63,325 bases of DNA from the NCBI GenBank assembly GCA_036489495.1, contig DASXFR010000056.1:1-63325 (forward strand). The letters are read 5' to 3'. Every line of letters starts with the position of its first letter. The first letter of the stretch is position 1. Positions 24,951 through 34,067 of this stretch are shown in pieces. Both the position numbers and the translations under genes were made by a program. Under the pieces are notes generated by a model. It did no database searches. It saw nothing but the letters and a program-made list of their open reading frames with translations, and was not told the origin of the DNA. The stretch is from DASZIT01 sp036489495. GTDB lineage: Bacteria > Actinomycetota > Acidimicrobiia > Acidimicrobiales > RAAP-2.

Positions 24951-25506
24951 ACCCGTGCCGAGTATCGAAGAGTCGAAGGTCATCGCCGACGTCATCGTGG
25001 TCGAGCCCGATCTCCACGGCGACGAGCGCGGCCGCTTCGTCGAGACCTACCGTCGCAGCTGGTTTCCGTTGGGGCGGGAGATGACCCAGGGCAACCGGTC
25101 CGAGAAGCAGGCCGGGGCCATCGTCGGCCTCCATTACCACCTGCACCAGGCCGACTACTGGTACGTCCTCCGAGGCACCGCCCGGGTGGTGCTCCACGAT
25201 CTCCGGCAGGGATCGCCCACCGACGGCGCCACCCTCACCCTCGATCTTGACGGTGACCACGACCGAGGCCTGTTCATCCCGCCGGGGGTGGCCCACGGGT
25301 TCGCCTCCCTGACCGACCTGACCCTCTGGTACCTGGTCGACAGCTACTACAACGCCGATGACGAATTGGGCGTGGCCTGGGACGATCCCGCCATCGGGGC
25401 CGACTGGGGACTGACCGATCCGGTGCTGTCGGAGCGGGACCGGGCCAACCCTCGCCGGGCGGATCTCGATCCGGGGCTCCAGCCCCGGTCGCGCCTGCGC
25501 ACCTGA
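24940..25506 (+). CDS. dTDP-4-dehydrorhamnose 3,5-epimerase-like cupin
   Basis: The 188-residue protein has the RmlC signature: HGDERGRFVETYRR, GLHYHLHQADYWYVLRGTAR with the catalytic His region, and FIPPGVAHGF. RmlC makes dTDP-L-rhamnose precursors for the cell wall, but no other rml gene is nearby, so a different sugar nucleotide is possible. Two starts are possible: the ATG at 24940, overlapping the upstream gene, or the GTG at 24955. Confidence 0.78.
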   Translation: MVPRPVPSIEESKVIADVIVVEPDLHGDERGRFVETYRRSWFPLGREMTQGNRSEKQAGAIVGLHYHLHQADYWYVLRGTARVVLHDLRQGSPTDGATLTLDLDGDHDRGLFIPPGVAHGFASLTDLTLWYLVDSYYNADDELGVAWDDPAIGADWGLTDPVLSERDRANPRRADLDPGLQPRSRLRT

Positions 25507-25532
25507 TCCCGAGGCTCTGAGATGCTGCGCCC

Positions 25533-26450
25533 ATGACTCCACCTGCGGCGCCGAGGAAGCGGGGATCGCGGTCGGCCACCTCCCCGGTGAAGAAGGCGGT
25601 TCCCGCCAACCGAACGACGACCGCCAAGCGAGGCGGGACGCGCCCCGAGCGGGCCCAACGGGCATCGGCGGCCCGGAGCGGTCGACTGGGATCACCCAGC
25701 ACCGGCGTGTTGATCACCGGGGGTGGGTCGGGCATCGGACGGGAGACGGCGCTGGCCTTGGCCGAAGTCGGGCGACCGGTGGCCATCTGGGATATCAACG
25801 CCGAGGGAGCGGAGGAGACCGCGACCCTCTGCCGCGAGCGGTACGGGGTCGCCGCATCCTGGACGGGGGTCGACGTCACCGACTCGGCGGCCGTGGAGGC
25901 ACAAGTCCCGAAGACGGCGACCGCCCTCGGATCACTTGGCGGGTTCGTGCATGCGGCCGGGATTTCCGGCGCGATGTCGGTCGACTTCATCGACGATGGG
26001 CTGTGGGACTCCACCCTGAACACCAACGTCCGGGCCGCGGCGATGATCTCGAAGGCCTTGCTGGGACCGTTCGCCGACGCCGGGCCCGGCTCCGCCGTCG
26101 TGCTGGTCTCGTCGATCGAGGGACTCTTCGGGAGTGCCATGCTCACCGCCTACTGCGCATCGAAGGGGGCCGTCCTCGGAGTCATGCGGTCGCTCAGTCA
26201 GCGATTTGCCATGGAGGGCTTCCGGGTCAACGCGGTGTGCCCGGGGGCGGTGGCCACCCCGATGCTGACCCCGGCCTTCGAGATTCCGGGATTCCGGCAG
26301 TCCCTGGAGGCCCGGACCCCGCTCCAGCGGGTTTCCACCCCCGATGAGATCGCTCGGCCCATCCGGTTTCTCCTCTCCGACGAGGCCTCGTTCATCACCG
26401 GGACCCACCTCACCATCGACGGGGGCCTCACATCGGTCACCGCCATCTGA
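25533..26450 (+). CDS. Short-chain dehydrogenase/reductase with basic N-terminal extension
   Basis: SDR with the cofactor motif ITGGGSGIGRETALALAE and catalytic YCASK, ending in FITGTHLTIDGGLTS as classical members do. Residues 1-55 form an Arg/Lys/Ala-rich extension absent from normal SDRs. The extension may be real, or translation may begin at a start nearer residue 50. The substrate is unknown. Confidence 0.8.
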   Translation: MTPPAAPRKRGSRSATSPVKKAVPANRTTTAKRGGTRPERAQRASAARSGRLGSPSTGVLITGGGSGIGRETALALAEVGRPVAIWDINAEGAEETATLCRERYGVAASWTGVDVTDSAAVEAQVPKTATALGSLGGFVHAAGISGAMSVDFIDDGLWDSTLNTNVRAAAMISKALLGPFADAGPGSAVVLVSSIEGLFGSAMLTAYCASKGAVLGVMRSLSQRFAMEGFRVNAVCPGAVATPMLTPAFEIPGFRQSLEARTPLQRVSTPDEIARPIRFLLSDEASFITGTHLTIDGGLTSVTAI

Positions 26451-26564
26451 GTCGTCGATTCCTCCCACCTACCGGCGCTCGGAAACGCCTCGAAACCCCA
26501 CTCGGTGAGGGCGTTCTCGGCGGCCGGCGACACAGGTGGCCTGCATTCGGGTTGAATAGTTGGC

Positions 26565-27572
26565 GTGTGGATCGCCGTAATCGCGGTAGTACTGGTGGCG
26601 CTGGGCGCCGTGGTGGCCAAGCTGACCTGGCGACCGAACCCGGATGAAGCCCATTCGGTTCGGAGGTACCGGACGGCGCTCGGGACCATGGAGCACCTCT
26701 CCGATCGAGCCGTCCGGTCGACCGAGGGGGTGGGCGGATCGGTGGAGAGCGCGGACCCTGCCGCCGGATGGACAGGTACACCTTCGGTCCACATCACCGG
26801 AAGCCCGCCCGCCCGCCCGGGACCCCCGCCGGGGCCGGTGCCGGTGCCGGAGCGGGTCGGTGACGAGCTTCGAGGCGCAGATGGCGAGCTGGTCTTCGAT
26901 GACGCCCGGCCCGCCGATCGGGCCCGGGCATCCGGATTCAAGCCGATTGCTCCCGAGTTCCGCTCGGACCGGGCCCGCAAGCAGGCATTCCATGCCATGG
27001 AGCACCGGCAGTGGCATTGGCGGGCCCCGGCGGTGGTGATCGTGGTGCTGGTCGTGTTCGGGGTATTGGCCTTCGTCGGAAGCCGCCGTTCCAACAACCA
27101 CTCGACCACCCAGACCAGCATCACCACGGTTGCCGGTCATCAGACGAATTCCCATCAAGGTTCGCCGGCGGTTCCAAGTACGACCAAGCCGACGAGGCCC
27201 CCGCCGACCACCACGACCAAGCCGCCGACCCAACTGGTGCCCGTCTCTTCCACCGGGGGGTCCGCCACCTACTCGGTGAGCGCAACGTCCTACGACGTCA
27301 TCGTCACGGCCAGCGGTAGCTGTTGGGTGAACGCCGTCGACGTCGCTTCGGGGAACAGCGTGTTCACCGGTACCCTCGAGCCCGGAGCCAGCCAGGTAAT
27401 CCACGCCTCCGGTGCGATCAACGTCACCACCGGGGCATCCTTCTCGTCCATGCGAGCCAACAACCTCCCGGTGGTGCTGCCAACCCCGTTCCAGATACCG
27501 TTCACCGCCACCTTCCAACCGCCGGCCTCCAGTTCCGCGACCAGCACCACGACGTCACCCGGTAGCTCCTGA
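26565..27572 (+). CDS. Two-TM protein with RodZ C-terminal-like (DUF4115) extracellular domain
   Basis: A 335-residue protein with a hydrophobic segment at 2-18, a polar region, a second transmembrane segment near 148-166, and a Thr/Pro-rich stalk. It ends in a domain with YSVSATSYDVIVTASGSCWV followed by EPGASQVIHASGAINVTTG. This domain resembles the DUF4115 beta fold found at the outer end of RodZ. There is no N-terminal helix-turn-helix, so it is not a true RodZ. A cell-envelope role is likely. It precedes an exported repeat protein by 55 bases. Confidence 0.6.
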   Translation: MWIAVIAVVLVALGAVVAKLTWRPNPDEAHSVRRYRTALGTMEHLSDRAVRSTEGVGGSVESADPAAGWTGTPSVHITGSPPARPGPPPGPVPVPERVGDELRGADGELVFDDARPADRARASGFKPIAPEFRSDRARKQAFHAMEHRQWHWRAPAVVIVVLVVFGVLAFVGSRRSNNHSTTQTSITTVAGHQTNSHQGSPAVPSTTKPTRPPPTTTTKPPTQLVPVSSTGGSATYSVSATSYDVIVTASGSCWVNAVDVASGNSVFTGTLEPGASQVIHASGAINVTTGASFSSMRANNLPVVLPTPFQIPFTATFQPPASSSATSTTTSPGSS

Positions 27573-27627
27573 CCAATTTTCACCCTCGGTCAGGGCTACG
27601 CTCGATCGAGCCGATGACGGGGGTCAA

Positions 27628-28839
27628 ATGGGCAGGTTGAACAGCAGATATGGGTCGAAGGGCGCCGGGCGCCGTCGGGTGGGAATCGGGGTCCTGGCCT
27701 GTCTCGGCGTGATCGCCACCGCCGGGACCGTCGGTCTGGCCCCGGGCGCCGCCGCGGCGGCAGCCACTCCCCGCATCACCACCGCGGTCGCCCCGGTCGT
27801 GACCACCCAACCCGTGAACCAGGCCGTCGCCGCCGGGCAGAGTGCCACCTTCACCGCCGCGGCCAGCGGCACGCCGACCCCGTTTGTCCAGTGGTTGATC
27901 TCGACCGACGGCGGACGCCATTTCAACGCCGTCTCCGCCGCCACCTCCGACACCCTCATCGTCGTCGGCACCACCGCCGCCCAGAATGGCAACCAGTATC
28001 AGGCCATCTTCAGCAACGTCCAGGGGGTGGTCGTCACCAATCCCGCCACCTTGACGGTGAACGCCACACCCGACGGCCACGGCTACTGGCTGGCGGCGGC
28101 CGACGGCGGCATCTTCTCTTTCGGTGATGCTGCCTTCTACGGCTCGACCGGCAACCTCCACCTGAACAAGCCGATCGTCGGTATGGCCGCCACCCCCGAT
28201 GCCCACGGCTATTGGCTGGTGGCCAGCGATGGCGGCATCTTCGCCTTCGGTGATGCCGGCTTCTACGGCTCGACCGGCAACCTCCGTCTCAACCAGCCGA
28301 TGGTGGGGATGGCCACCACCCCGGACGGCCACGGTTACTGGCTGGTGGCCAGCGACGGCGGCGTGTTTGCCTTTGGCGACGCCCACTTCTACGGATCCGC
28401 TCAGAACGTCTCCAACCTCGCCACCGACACCATCGTCAGCATTGTCGCCAACCCGGACGGCCGGGGCTACTGGCTGCTGGAAGGCACCCTGGGCGGCGGT
28501 GTTCTGTCCTTCGGTGATGTCGGCAATTTCCGGTACAACGGAACCACCTTCCCCACCCACCCGATCGTCGGCATGGCGACCACTCCCGACGGCCAAGGCT
28601 TCTGGCAGGTGGCCAGTGACGGAAGCATCTTCAATTTCGGAGACGCGGCATACCTGGGGCCCACCGGTCCTCTCCCTCTTCTCCAACCGATGGTGGGCAT
28701 GGCCGTCACCGTCGACGGTAAGGGTTATTGGCTGGTGGCCAGCGATGGCGGCGTCTTCAGCTTCGGTAGCGCCGGCTTCTTCGGCTCGACCGGCAACCTC
28801 CGCCTCAACCAACCGATCGTCGGGATGGCGGCAACCTGA
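27628..28839 (+). CDS. Exported Ig-like plus GYWLVA-repeat protein
   Basis: The 403-residue protein starts with an Arg-rich region and signal peptide (GIGVLACLGVIATAGTVGLA, cleavage near AAAAA). Residues about 55-147 look like an immunoglobulin-like domain. Residues 148-403 hold six repeats of about 42 residues with cores such as GYWLVASDGGIFAFGDAGFYG. The same repeat forms the C-terminal half of the cysteine-rich Tat protein at 2530-3924. A surface-exposed beta propeller or solenoid is likely, with unknown ligand. The ATG at 27628 is chosen because it places the signal peptide correctly; a tiny frame from 27614 overlaps it. Confidence 0.7.
   Translation: MGRLNSRYGSKGAGRRRVGIGVLACLGVIATAGTVGLAPGAAAAAATPRITTAVAPVVTTQPVNQAVAAGQSATFTAAASGTPTPFVQWLISTDGGRHFNAVSAATSDTLIVVGTTAAQNGNQYQAIFSNVQGVVVTNPATLTVNATPDGHGYWLAAADGGIFSFGDAAFYGSTGNLHLNKPIVGMAATPDAHGYWLVASDGGIFAFGDAGFYGSTGNLRLNQPMVGMATTPDGHGYWLVASDGGVFAFGDAHFYGSAQNVSNLATDTIVSIVANPDGRGYWLLEGTLGGGVLSFGDVGNFRYNGTTFPTHPIVGMATTPDGQGFWQVASDGSIFNFGDAAYLGPTGPLPLLQPMVGMAVTVDGKGYWLVASDGGVFSFGSAGFFGSTGNLRLNQPIVGMAAT
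28063..28830 (+). repeat. Six tandem coding repeats of about 126 bp
   Basis: The repeats encode the GYWLVASDGG units. Units 1-3 and 6 are close copies, while units 4 and 5 are diverged and slightly altered in length (for example GYWLLEGTLGGGVLSFG). Confidence 0.75.
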
Positions 28840-28847
28840 CCTGAACT

Positions 28848-28877
28848 GGCCCTCCCCGGAGCCGGCCCTCCCCGGAG
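28848..28877 (+). repeat. Two copies of a 14-bp direct repeat between convergent genes
   Basis: GGCCCTCCCCGGAG occurs at 28848-28861 and 28864-28877, period 16. It lies in the 86-base gap between two converging genes. No hairpin with a T-run accompanies it, so I do not call a terminator. Confidence 0.6.
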
Positions 28878-28925
28878 TCAGCTCGTTGGAGACGCCCCCG
28901 GGAGCGGAGACCGCCGGCCGCCGGC

Positions 28926-31085
28926 CTACCCAGCCGCGCCGGCGAGGCCCAGAGCGTCGAGGATGAAGGCGTAGACGAACGCCTCGTCCTTCCAGGCGTC
29001 GTAGCGGCCCGAGGGGCCGGCGTGGCCGGCTCCCATCTCGGTCTTCAGCAGGACCCGGTTCTCCGGATTGGCCGTCCGCAGCTTGGCCACCCATTTGGCC
29101 GGCTCCCAGAATCCGACCCGGGGATCGGACAGCCCGCCGGTAGCCAAGATGTCCGGATACCGGACCGGCGTACCCTCACCGTCCACCGACCTCACGTTGT
29201 CGTAGGGGGAGTAGGACTTCATCACCGCGTAGACCTCGGGGTCCTCGACCGGGTTGCCCCACTCCTCCCATTCCAGGACGGTGAGTGGCAGGGAATCATC
29301 CAGGATGGTGGTCAGGCAGTCCACGAACGGGACCTCGGCCACGATGGCCCCGAACAGCTCCGGCGCCAGGTTGGCCACCGCCCCCATCAACAGGCCGCCG
29401 GCACTGCCGCCCCGGGCCACCAGCCGGTCAGGCGAGGTCCAACCTTCGTCGATGAGGGTGCGGGCACAGGCCACGAAGTCGGAGAAGGTGTTGGGTTTGG
29501 CCAGGAACTTCCCGTCCTCGTACCACCGTCGGCCCATCTCCCCGCCGCCCCGAACATGGGCGATGGCAAACACGAACCCGCGATCCAGCAGGCTCAGCCG
29601 GAGCGACGAGAAGGTGGGGTCCATCGACGCCTCGTAGGAGCCGTAGCCGTAGAGGAGGCACGGTGCGCCACTGCTCGCCCCAACGCCGCCGTCGGCGCCG
29701 GGGGCGGTTACCAGGTCGGGGCGGTAGACCAGCGAGATCGGCACCCGGGTGCCGTCCCCGGCCCGGGCCCAACGCCGCTCGGTGGTGTACCGGTCGGGGT
29801 CGAAGTCGCCGAGGACGGGCTGGCGCTTGCGCAGCTCGAGCCCGCCGGTCTCGAGATCGAGGTCGAACACCGATCGGGGGGTGACCATCGAGGTGTACTC
29901 GTAGCGGAGGGTGGTGGTGTCGTACTCCGGGTTCGCCCCGCCCCAGACGGTCGAGGGCGACTCGGGCTGGTCCACCGGGGTGGAGATGCCGGTGGTCGCC
30001 TCGATCACCCGCATCCGGGTCTCGCCGTCCTCCCGCTCGTAGACCACCAGGTGATCGGCGAACGGATCGACGGCATCGAGGCGGACCCCCTCCCGGGCCG
30101 GGATCAGCTCGGACCACGAGGGGCGGCCCGGCGAGGCGTCGGGAGCCTCCATCAACCGGAAGTCCTCTGCGTCGTCGTTGGTCACGATGAGGAATCTTCC
30201 CGGCCGCCCGGCCCCGGGGTCGCCGCGATCGTGGTCGACGCTGTACTCGATCCCTTGGCGTCGGGGCTCGACGACCGAGAAGTCGCCTTCCGGGTCGTCG
30301 GCCGACAGCACCCGGAATTCCGACGTCACCTTCGAATCGAGGCCGCAGAGGATGTACCGGTCGTCCTTGGTCCGCCCGACCCCGAGGTAGTAGCGCTCGT
30401 CGGCCTCCTGGTACACCAGGACATCCCCGGACGGGTCGCCCCCGACCCGGTGGCGCCACAGCTGGTAGGGACGCATGGCGTCATCCACCCGAACGAAGAA
30501 CACGGTGGCATTGTCGTTGGCCCAGGCCACCCCGTAGGAGGTGTCGGCCAGCGACTCCGACGACTCGTCGCCGGTGTCCAGGTTGCGGAAGCGCATGGTG
30601 TAGCGCTCGCCGCCGGAGGTGTCGGTGGAGTAGGCCAGCCACCGATGGTCGGGGCTGACCGACAGGTTCCCGACCGCGAAGTAGTCGAGCCCATCGGCCA
30701 GCCGGTTCTCATCCAGGATGACCTCCTCGGCGGACTCGCCCTCCTCTTCGGTGCCGGCCGGCTTCCGGCAGTGGATGCCGTAGCTGCTGCCCTCGACGGT
30801 GCGGCTGTAGTAGAGCCACGGGCCTTTGCGGGCCGGGACCGACAGGTCGGTCTCCTCGATCCGGGCCACGATTTCCTCGAACAAGTGGTCGCGCAGCCCG
30901 GCGCTGGCCGCGGTCACCGCCTGGGTGTAGGCGTTCTCGGCGTTCAGGTGGGCGATGACCGCCGGGTCTTCCTTGTCGTTCAGCCAGTACCAGTCGTCGA
31001 TACGGATGTCCCCGTGGGCTTTGAGCTCCACCGGGCGGCGCTCAGGAACGGGGGGAACGGGGAGGGAATTGCCGGGCATCGGCAT
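28926..31085 (-). CDS. ptrB: Oligopeptidase B-like S9 serine peptidase
   Basis: The 719-residue protein has the N-terminal propeller typical of prolyl oligopeptidase relatives, beginning RIDDWYWLNDKEDPAVIAHL. The C-terminal alpha/beta hydrolase domain carries the Ser nucleophile in ARGGSAGGLLMG and the His in GAGHAGPSGR. The length and motifs fit oligopeptidase B, which cuts short peptides after Arg or Lys in the cytoplasm. No signal peptide is present. Confidence 0.88.
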   Translation of the reverse strand: MPMPGNSLPVPPVPERRPVELKAHGDIRIDDWYWLNDKEDPAVIAHLNAENAYTQAVTAASAGLRDHLFEEIVARIEETDLSVPARKGPWLYYSRTVEGSSYGIHCRKPAGTEEEGESAEEVILDENRLADGLDYFAVGNLSVSPDHRWLAYSTDTSGGERYTMRFRNLDTGDESSESLADTSYGVAWANDNATVFFVRVDDAMRPYQLWRHRVGGDPSGDVLVYQEADERYYLGVGRTKDDRYILCGLDSKVTSEFRVLSADDPEGDFSVVEPRRQGIEYSVDHDRGDPGAGRPGRFLIVTNDDAEDFRLMEAPDASPGRPSWSELIPAREGVRLDAVDPFADHLVVYEREDGETRMRVIEATTGISTPVDQPESPSTVWGGANPEYDTTTLRYEYTSMVTPRSVFDLDLETGGLELRKRQPVLGDFDPDRYTTERRWARAGDGTRVPISLVYRPDLVTAPGADGGVGASSGAPCLLYGYGSYEASMDPTFSSLRLSLLDRGFVFAIAHVRGGGEMGRRWYEDGKFLAKPNTFSDFVACARTLIDEGWTSPDRLVARGGSAGGLLMGAVANLAPELFGAIVAEVPFVDCLTTILDDSLPLTVLEWEEWGNPVEDPEVYAVMKSYSPYDNVRSVDGEGTPVRYPDILATGGLSDPRVGFWEPAKWVAKLRTANPENRVLLKTEMGAGHAGPSGRYDAWKDEAFVYAFILDALGLAGAAG

Positions 31086-31174
31086 ATGGTGGCACGGCGG
31101 GGTGACGACGACGGCACCGCCGGGATGGGTGCCGGCCTGGGAGTCTGACGAGGGGGTTTCGGCCGGTGGCCAGG

Positions 31175-31200
31175 GTTGTTACTATCTGTATAGGAGAAAT
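31175..31200 (+). promoter_or_regulatory. Imperfect 26-bp palindrome upstream of sufB (putative SUF operator)
   Basis: The right half ATAGGAGAAAT (31190-31200) and left half (31175-31185) are separated by CTGT and match as inverted repeats at 7 of 11 positions. The half-site and 4-base spacer match a 26-bp palindrome upstream of the second sufC gene. It overlaps a TATAGG that could be a -10 box. Confidence 0.5.
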
Positions 31201-31235
31201 TGGCCGTCCGACCGGATGGCCTCCTCGGGAGCGAT

Positions 31236-32636
31236 ATGGCCACCACCGAACTTGACCTCGGAAAATACAAGCTTGGATGGTCCGACGCGGAGGACTACGT
31301 CTTCAAGCCGAAGAAGGGTCTCAACGTCGAGATCGTCCGAGAGATGTCGATGATGAAGAAAGAGCCGGAGTGGATGCTCAACTTCCGTCTCCGGGCCCTC
31401 CAGCGCTTCGAGAAGCGACCGATGGCCGAGTGGTTCGCCGTCAACTTGCCGGACCTCGTCTTCGACGACATCTACTACTACATCAAGCCCACATCGGAGC
31501 AGGTGAACGACTGGAGCGACCTTCCCGACGCCATCAAGGACACCTACGAGAAGCTCGGCATCCCCGCCGCCGAGCGCAAGTACCTGGCCGGGGTCACCGC
31601 CCAGTACGAGTCGGAGGTCGTGTTCCACCGCAACCGCGAGGACCTCGAAGCCCTCGGGGTGCTGTTCTGCGACATGGACACCGCCGTCCGGGAGTACCCC
31701 GATCTGGTCCGCAAGTACTTCGGCACCATCATCCCGCCCAACGACAACAAGTTCGCCGCCCTCAACTCGGCCGTCTGGTCGGGGGGCTCGTTCATCTACG
31801 TCCCGCCCGGGGTGGTGGTCGACCAGCCGCTCCAGGCCTACTTCCGCATCAACGCGGAGAACATGGGCCAGTTCGAGCGCACCCTGATTATCGCCGACAA
31901 GGGCTCGCAGGTTCACTACGTCGAGGGTTGCTCGGCGCCGGTCTACACCACCGACTCGTTGCACTCGGCGGTGGTCGAACTGGTGGCGCTCGAGGGTGCC
32001 CGCATCACCTACACCACCATCCAGAACTGGTCCAACAACGTCTACAACCTGGTGACCAAGCGGGCCCGGGCCGAGGCCGAAGCCCATGTCGAGTGGATCG
32101 ACGGCAACATCGGGTCCCGGCTGACCATGAAGTACCCGTCGGTGTACCTGATGGGCCCCAAAGCCTCCGGCGAAGTGCTGTCGGTGGCCTACGCCGGCGC
32201 CGGCCAGCACCAGGACGCCGGGGCCAAGATGATCCATGCGGCTCCGGAGACGACCTCGACCATCATCTCCAAGTCCATCTCCAAGGATGCCGGGGTCACC
32301 ACCTACCGGGGCCTGGTCCACGTGGACGAGGGGGCCAAACAGGCCAAGAGCTTCGTCCGGTGCGACGCCCTGCTGCTCGACGACACCTCGATCTCCGAGA
32401 CCAAGCCGTACATGGAAGTCGCCGAACGGGACGCCCGGATCGGCCACGAGGCGACGGTGTCGAAGGTCGGCGACGACCAACTGTTCTACCTGATGAGCCG
32501 CGGGCTCTCCGAGACCCAGGCCATGGGGATGATCGTGAACGGCTTCATCGAGCCGATCACCCGGACCCTGCCCATGGAGTACGCGGTGGAGTGGAGCCGG
32601 TTGATCGAGCTTCAGATGGAAGGCTCGGTCGGCTGA
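31236..32636 (+). CDS. sufB: Fe-S cluster assembly protein SufB
   Basis: SufB is the scaffold subunit of the SufBCD complex that builds iron-sulfur clusters. The 466-residue protein has family hallmarks: YVPPGVVVDQPLQAYFRIN, VHYVEGCSAP, GSRLTMKYPSVYLMG and TTYRGLVHV. The C-terminal RCDALLLDD carries the conserved cysteine region. I chose the ATG at 31236 with its GGGAG ribosome site; an in-frame TTG at 31200 with AGGAGA before it would add 12 residues. SufD, a Rieske protein and SufC lie downstream but are separated by a small gene and one opposite-strand gene. Confidence 0.93.
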   Translation: MATTELDLGKYKLGWSDAEDYVFKPKKGLNVEIVREMSMMKKEPEWMLNFRLRALQRFEKRPMAEWFAVNLPDLVFDDIYYYIKPTSEQVNDWSDLPDAIKDTYEKLGIPAAERKYLAGVTAQYESEVVFHRNREDLEALGVLFCDMDTAVREYPDLVRKYFGTIIPPNDNKFAALNSAVWSGGSFIYVPPGVVVDQPLQAYFRINAENMGQFERTLIIADKGSQVHYVEGCSAPVYTTDSLHSAVVELVALEGARITYTTIQNWSNNVYNLVTKRARAEAEAHVEWIDGNIGSRLTMKYPSVYLMGPKASGEVLSVAYAGAGQHQDAGAKMIHAAPETTSTIISKSISKDAGVTTYRGLVHVDEGAKQAKSFVRCDALLLDDTSISETKPYMEVAERDARIGHEATVSKVGDDQLFYLMSRGLSETQAMGMIVNGFIEPITRTLPMEYAVEWSRLIELQMEGSVG

Positions 32637-32686
32637 GCCACCTTGGGTGACGTCCTCGGCTTGGACCCAGCGGGCACAATAGAACC

Positions 32687-33034
32687 ATGCCCATGCGGGA
32701 GGAGTGCAAGAACTTTCAGAGTCGGACCTACGACTCCGGAGAAGTCGCCCGGTTCTGCGTTCTCGACCTGGCGCCTGACGCCCCGTGGAAGTGCCCGGAC
32801 AACTGCCCGTCCTATGCCCGCCGGTACGCCGATGTGGGATGGGCTCGCGGGTCACTGGTCGAGCCGCCCCTCGAATCGATGCCCGACGTTCCCGACGCCG
32901 ACGCCGCCGCCCTGCTCGACAACGCCGAGGACATCATCAACGCGGTCGGTCCCCAGGTGATCTCCGATGTCGAGGCGGAAGAGGCCAAGGCGGAGCGCCG
33001 GAAGGGTCGTTGGTGGAAGAACCGGCGGCGCTGA
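32687..33034 (+). CDS. Small four-cysteine conserved protein downstream of sufB
   Basis: A 115-residue protein I do not recognise. Its N-terminal 45 residues hold four cysteines (C7, C24, C36 and C40) in the segments REECKNF, RFCVLDL and WKCPDNCPSY, a pattern that could bind a zinc ion or an Fe-S cluster. The middle is acidic and the C-terminus basic (RRKGRWWKNRRR). It follows sufB by 50 bases on the same strand. A CACAAT lies 6 bases before the ATG, close to the leaderless pattern. A link to cluster assembly is inference from position only. Confidence 0.6.
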   Translation: MPMREECKNFQSRTYDSGEVARFCVLDLAPDAPWKCPDNCPSYARRYADVGWARGSLVEPPLESMPDVPDADAAALLDNAEDIINAVGPQVISDVEAEEAKAERRKGRWWKNRRR

Positions 33035-33100
33035 ACCGGAATCTTTCGTTGCCCGTCTGACCGGTCGCCCCTGAGTCAGGACCCGAGGCTCCGCCGAGAA

Positions 33101-33964
33101 TCAGCGGCCGGTGAACACCCCGGGGCGCTTCTCCATGAAGGCGGTCATGGCTTCCACCAGATCGTCGGAGCCGAGGAACCCGGCATTCCAGGCGGCGACG
33201 AACTCGAGTCCGTCGGCGACCGACTTTCCCTCCCCGGCGGCCAACACCGCCTTGGTCCCCTGGACGGCGAGCGGTGAGTTGGCGGCGATCTCCGCGGCCA
33301 GGGCGCGGGCATCGGCCAGCACCGCCTCGGGGTCGGACGACACCTGGTTGACCAGACCGATCTCCTTGGCTCGCTCGGCGGTGATGTCCTTGCCGGTGAA
33401 GGCCAACTCGGCCACATGGCCCTTGCCGATGATGTGGGGCAGACGCTGGAGGCTGCCGAGGTCGGCGACGATGGCCACCTTGGCCTCCCGCACCGACAGC
33501 AGGGCATCGGACGCCGCCAAGCGGATGTCGCAGGCGGCGGCCAGGTCGACCCCGCCCCCGATGCAATAGCCGTGGATGGCGGCGATCACCGGCAATGGAC
33601 AGTCGGCCACGGAGGTGACCGAAGCCTGGAGTTCGAGGACCGATGCCCGGGTCGATCGGGCCCGTGCCGCCGCCGACTGGGGCTTGCCGTCCTTGCCGGT
33701 TGCCCCCCCCGTCAGCCCGGCCATGGCGACCAGGTCGAGGCCGACGCTGAAATGGGGTCCCTTGGCCGCGATCACCACCGCCCGGAGGTCCGGATGGGCG
33801 CCGATGGCGGCCATGGCGCGCGGCAGGTCGGCCCAAAAGGCCGGGCCGAGGGCATTTCGCTTCTCGGGGCGGTCGAGCCACAGGGTGGCCACGTGGTTGT
33901 CCACCTCGAGGGTGAGCACCTCGGAAACGTAGGACTCGATGGTGGGATCGGCAGTGGTGGTCAT
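33101..33964 (-). CDS. Enoyl-CoA hydratase/isomerase family protein
   Basis: Crotonase-fold protein of 287 residues. LDRPEKRNALGPAFW and GPHFSVGLDL supply the first oxyanion-hole segment, and AIHGYCIGGGVDLAAACDIRLA the second. EAKVAIVADLGSLQRLP has Asp at the position used by dienoyl-CoA isomerase-like members, so isomerase activity is possible. The gene lies on the opposite strand between sufB and sufD. The start is supported by a TACGCT box 7 bases upstream. Confidence 0.85.
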   Translation of the reverse strand: MTTTADPTIESYVSEVLTLEVDNHVATLWLDRPEKRNALGPAFWADLPRAMAAIGAHPDLRAVVIAAKGPHFSVGLDLVAMAGLTGGATGKDGKPQSAAARARSTRASVLELQASVTSVADCPLPVIAAIHGYCIGGGVDLAAACDIRLAASDALLSVREAKVAIVADLGSLQRLPHIIGKGHVAELAFTGKDITAERAKEIGLVNQVSSDPEAVLADARALAAEIAANSPLAVQGTKAVLAAGEGKSVADGLEFVAAWNAGFLGSDDLVEAMTAFMEKRPGVFTGR

Positions 33965-33971
33965 GGCCGAA

Positions 33972-33977
33972 AGCGTA
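33972..33977 (-). promoter_or_regulatory. Leaderless -10 box for crotonase-fold gene
   Basis: TACGCT on the minus strand ends 7 bases before the ATG at 33964. Confidence 0.45.
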
Positions 33978-33989
33978 GGCCGCGCCCGT

Positions 33990-34017
33990 CTGAGAAGGCG
34001 AAAGAGACAGGTACAAT
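33990..34017 (+). promoter_or_regulatory. Promoter upstream of sufD
   Basis: A -35-like CTGAGA (33990-33995) and a -10 TACAAT (34012-34017) are 16 bases apart. A GTG at 34023, 5 bases past the -10 box, opens a 13-codon frame ending in TGA at 34062-34064, in frame with sufD. Confidence 0.5.
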
Positions 34018-34067
34018 GGGTTGTGAGGCTCGTTACCCGGGCCTCGCTGCGCGAGAGGCTTTGAATC

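Noticed and set aside
27614..27640. A tiny eight-codon frame before the repeat-protein start
   Set aside because: It is too short to support, and its distance from the TACGCT box (11 bases) is outside the usual spacing.
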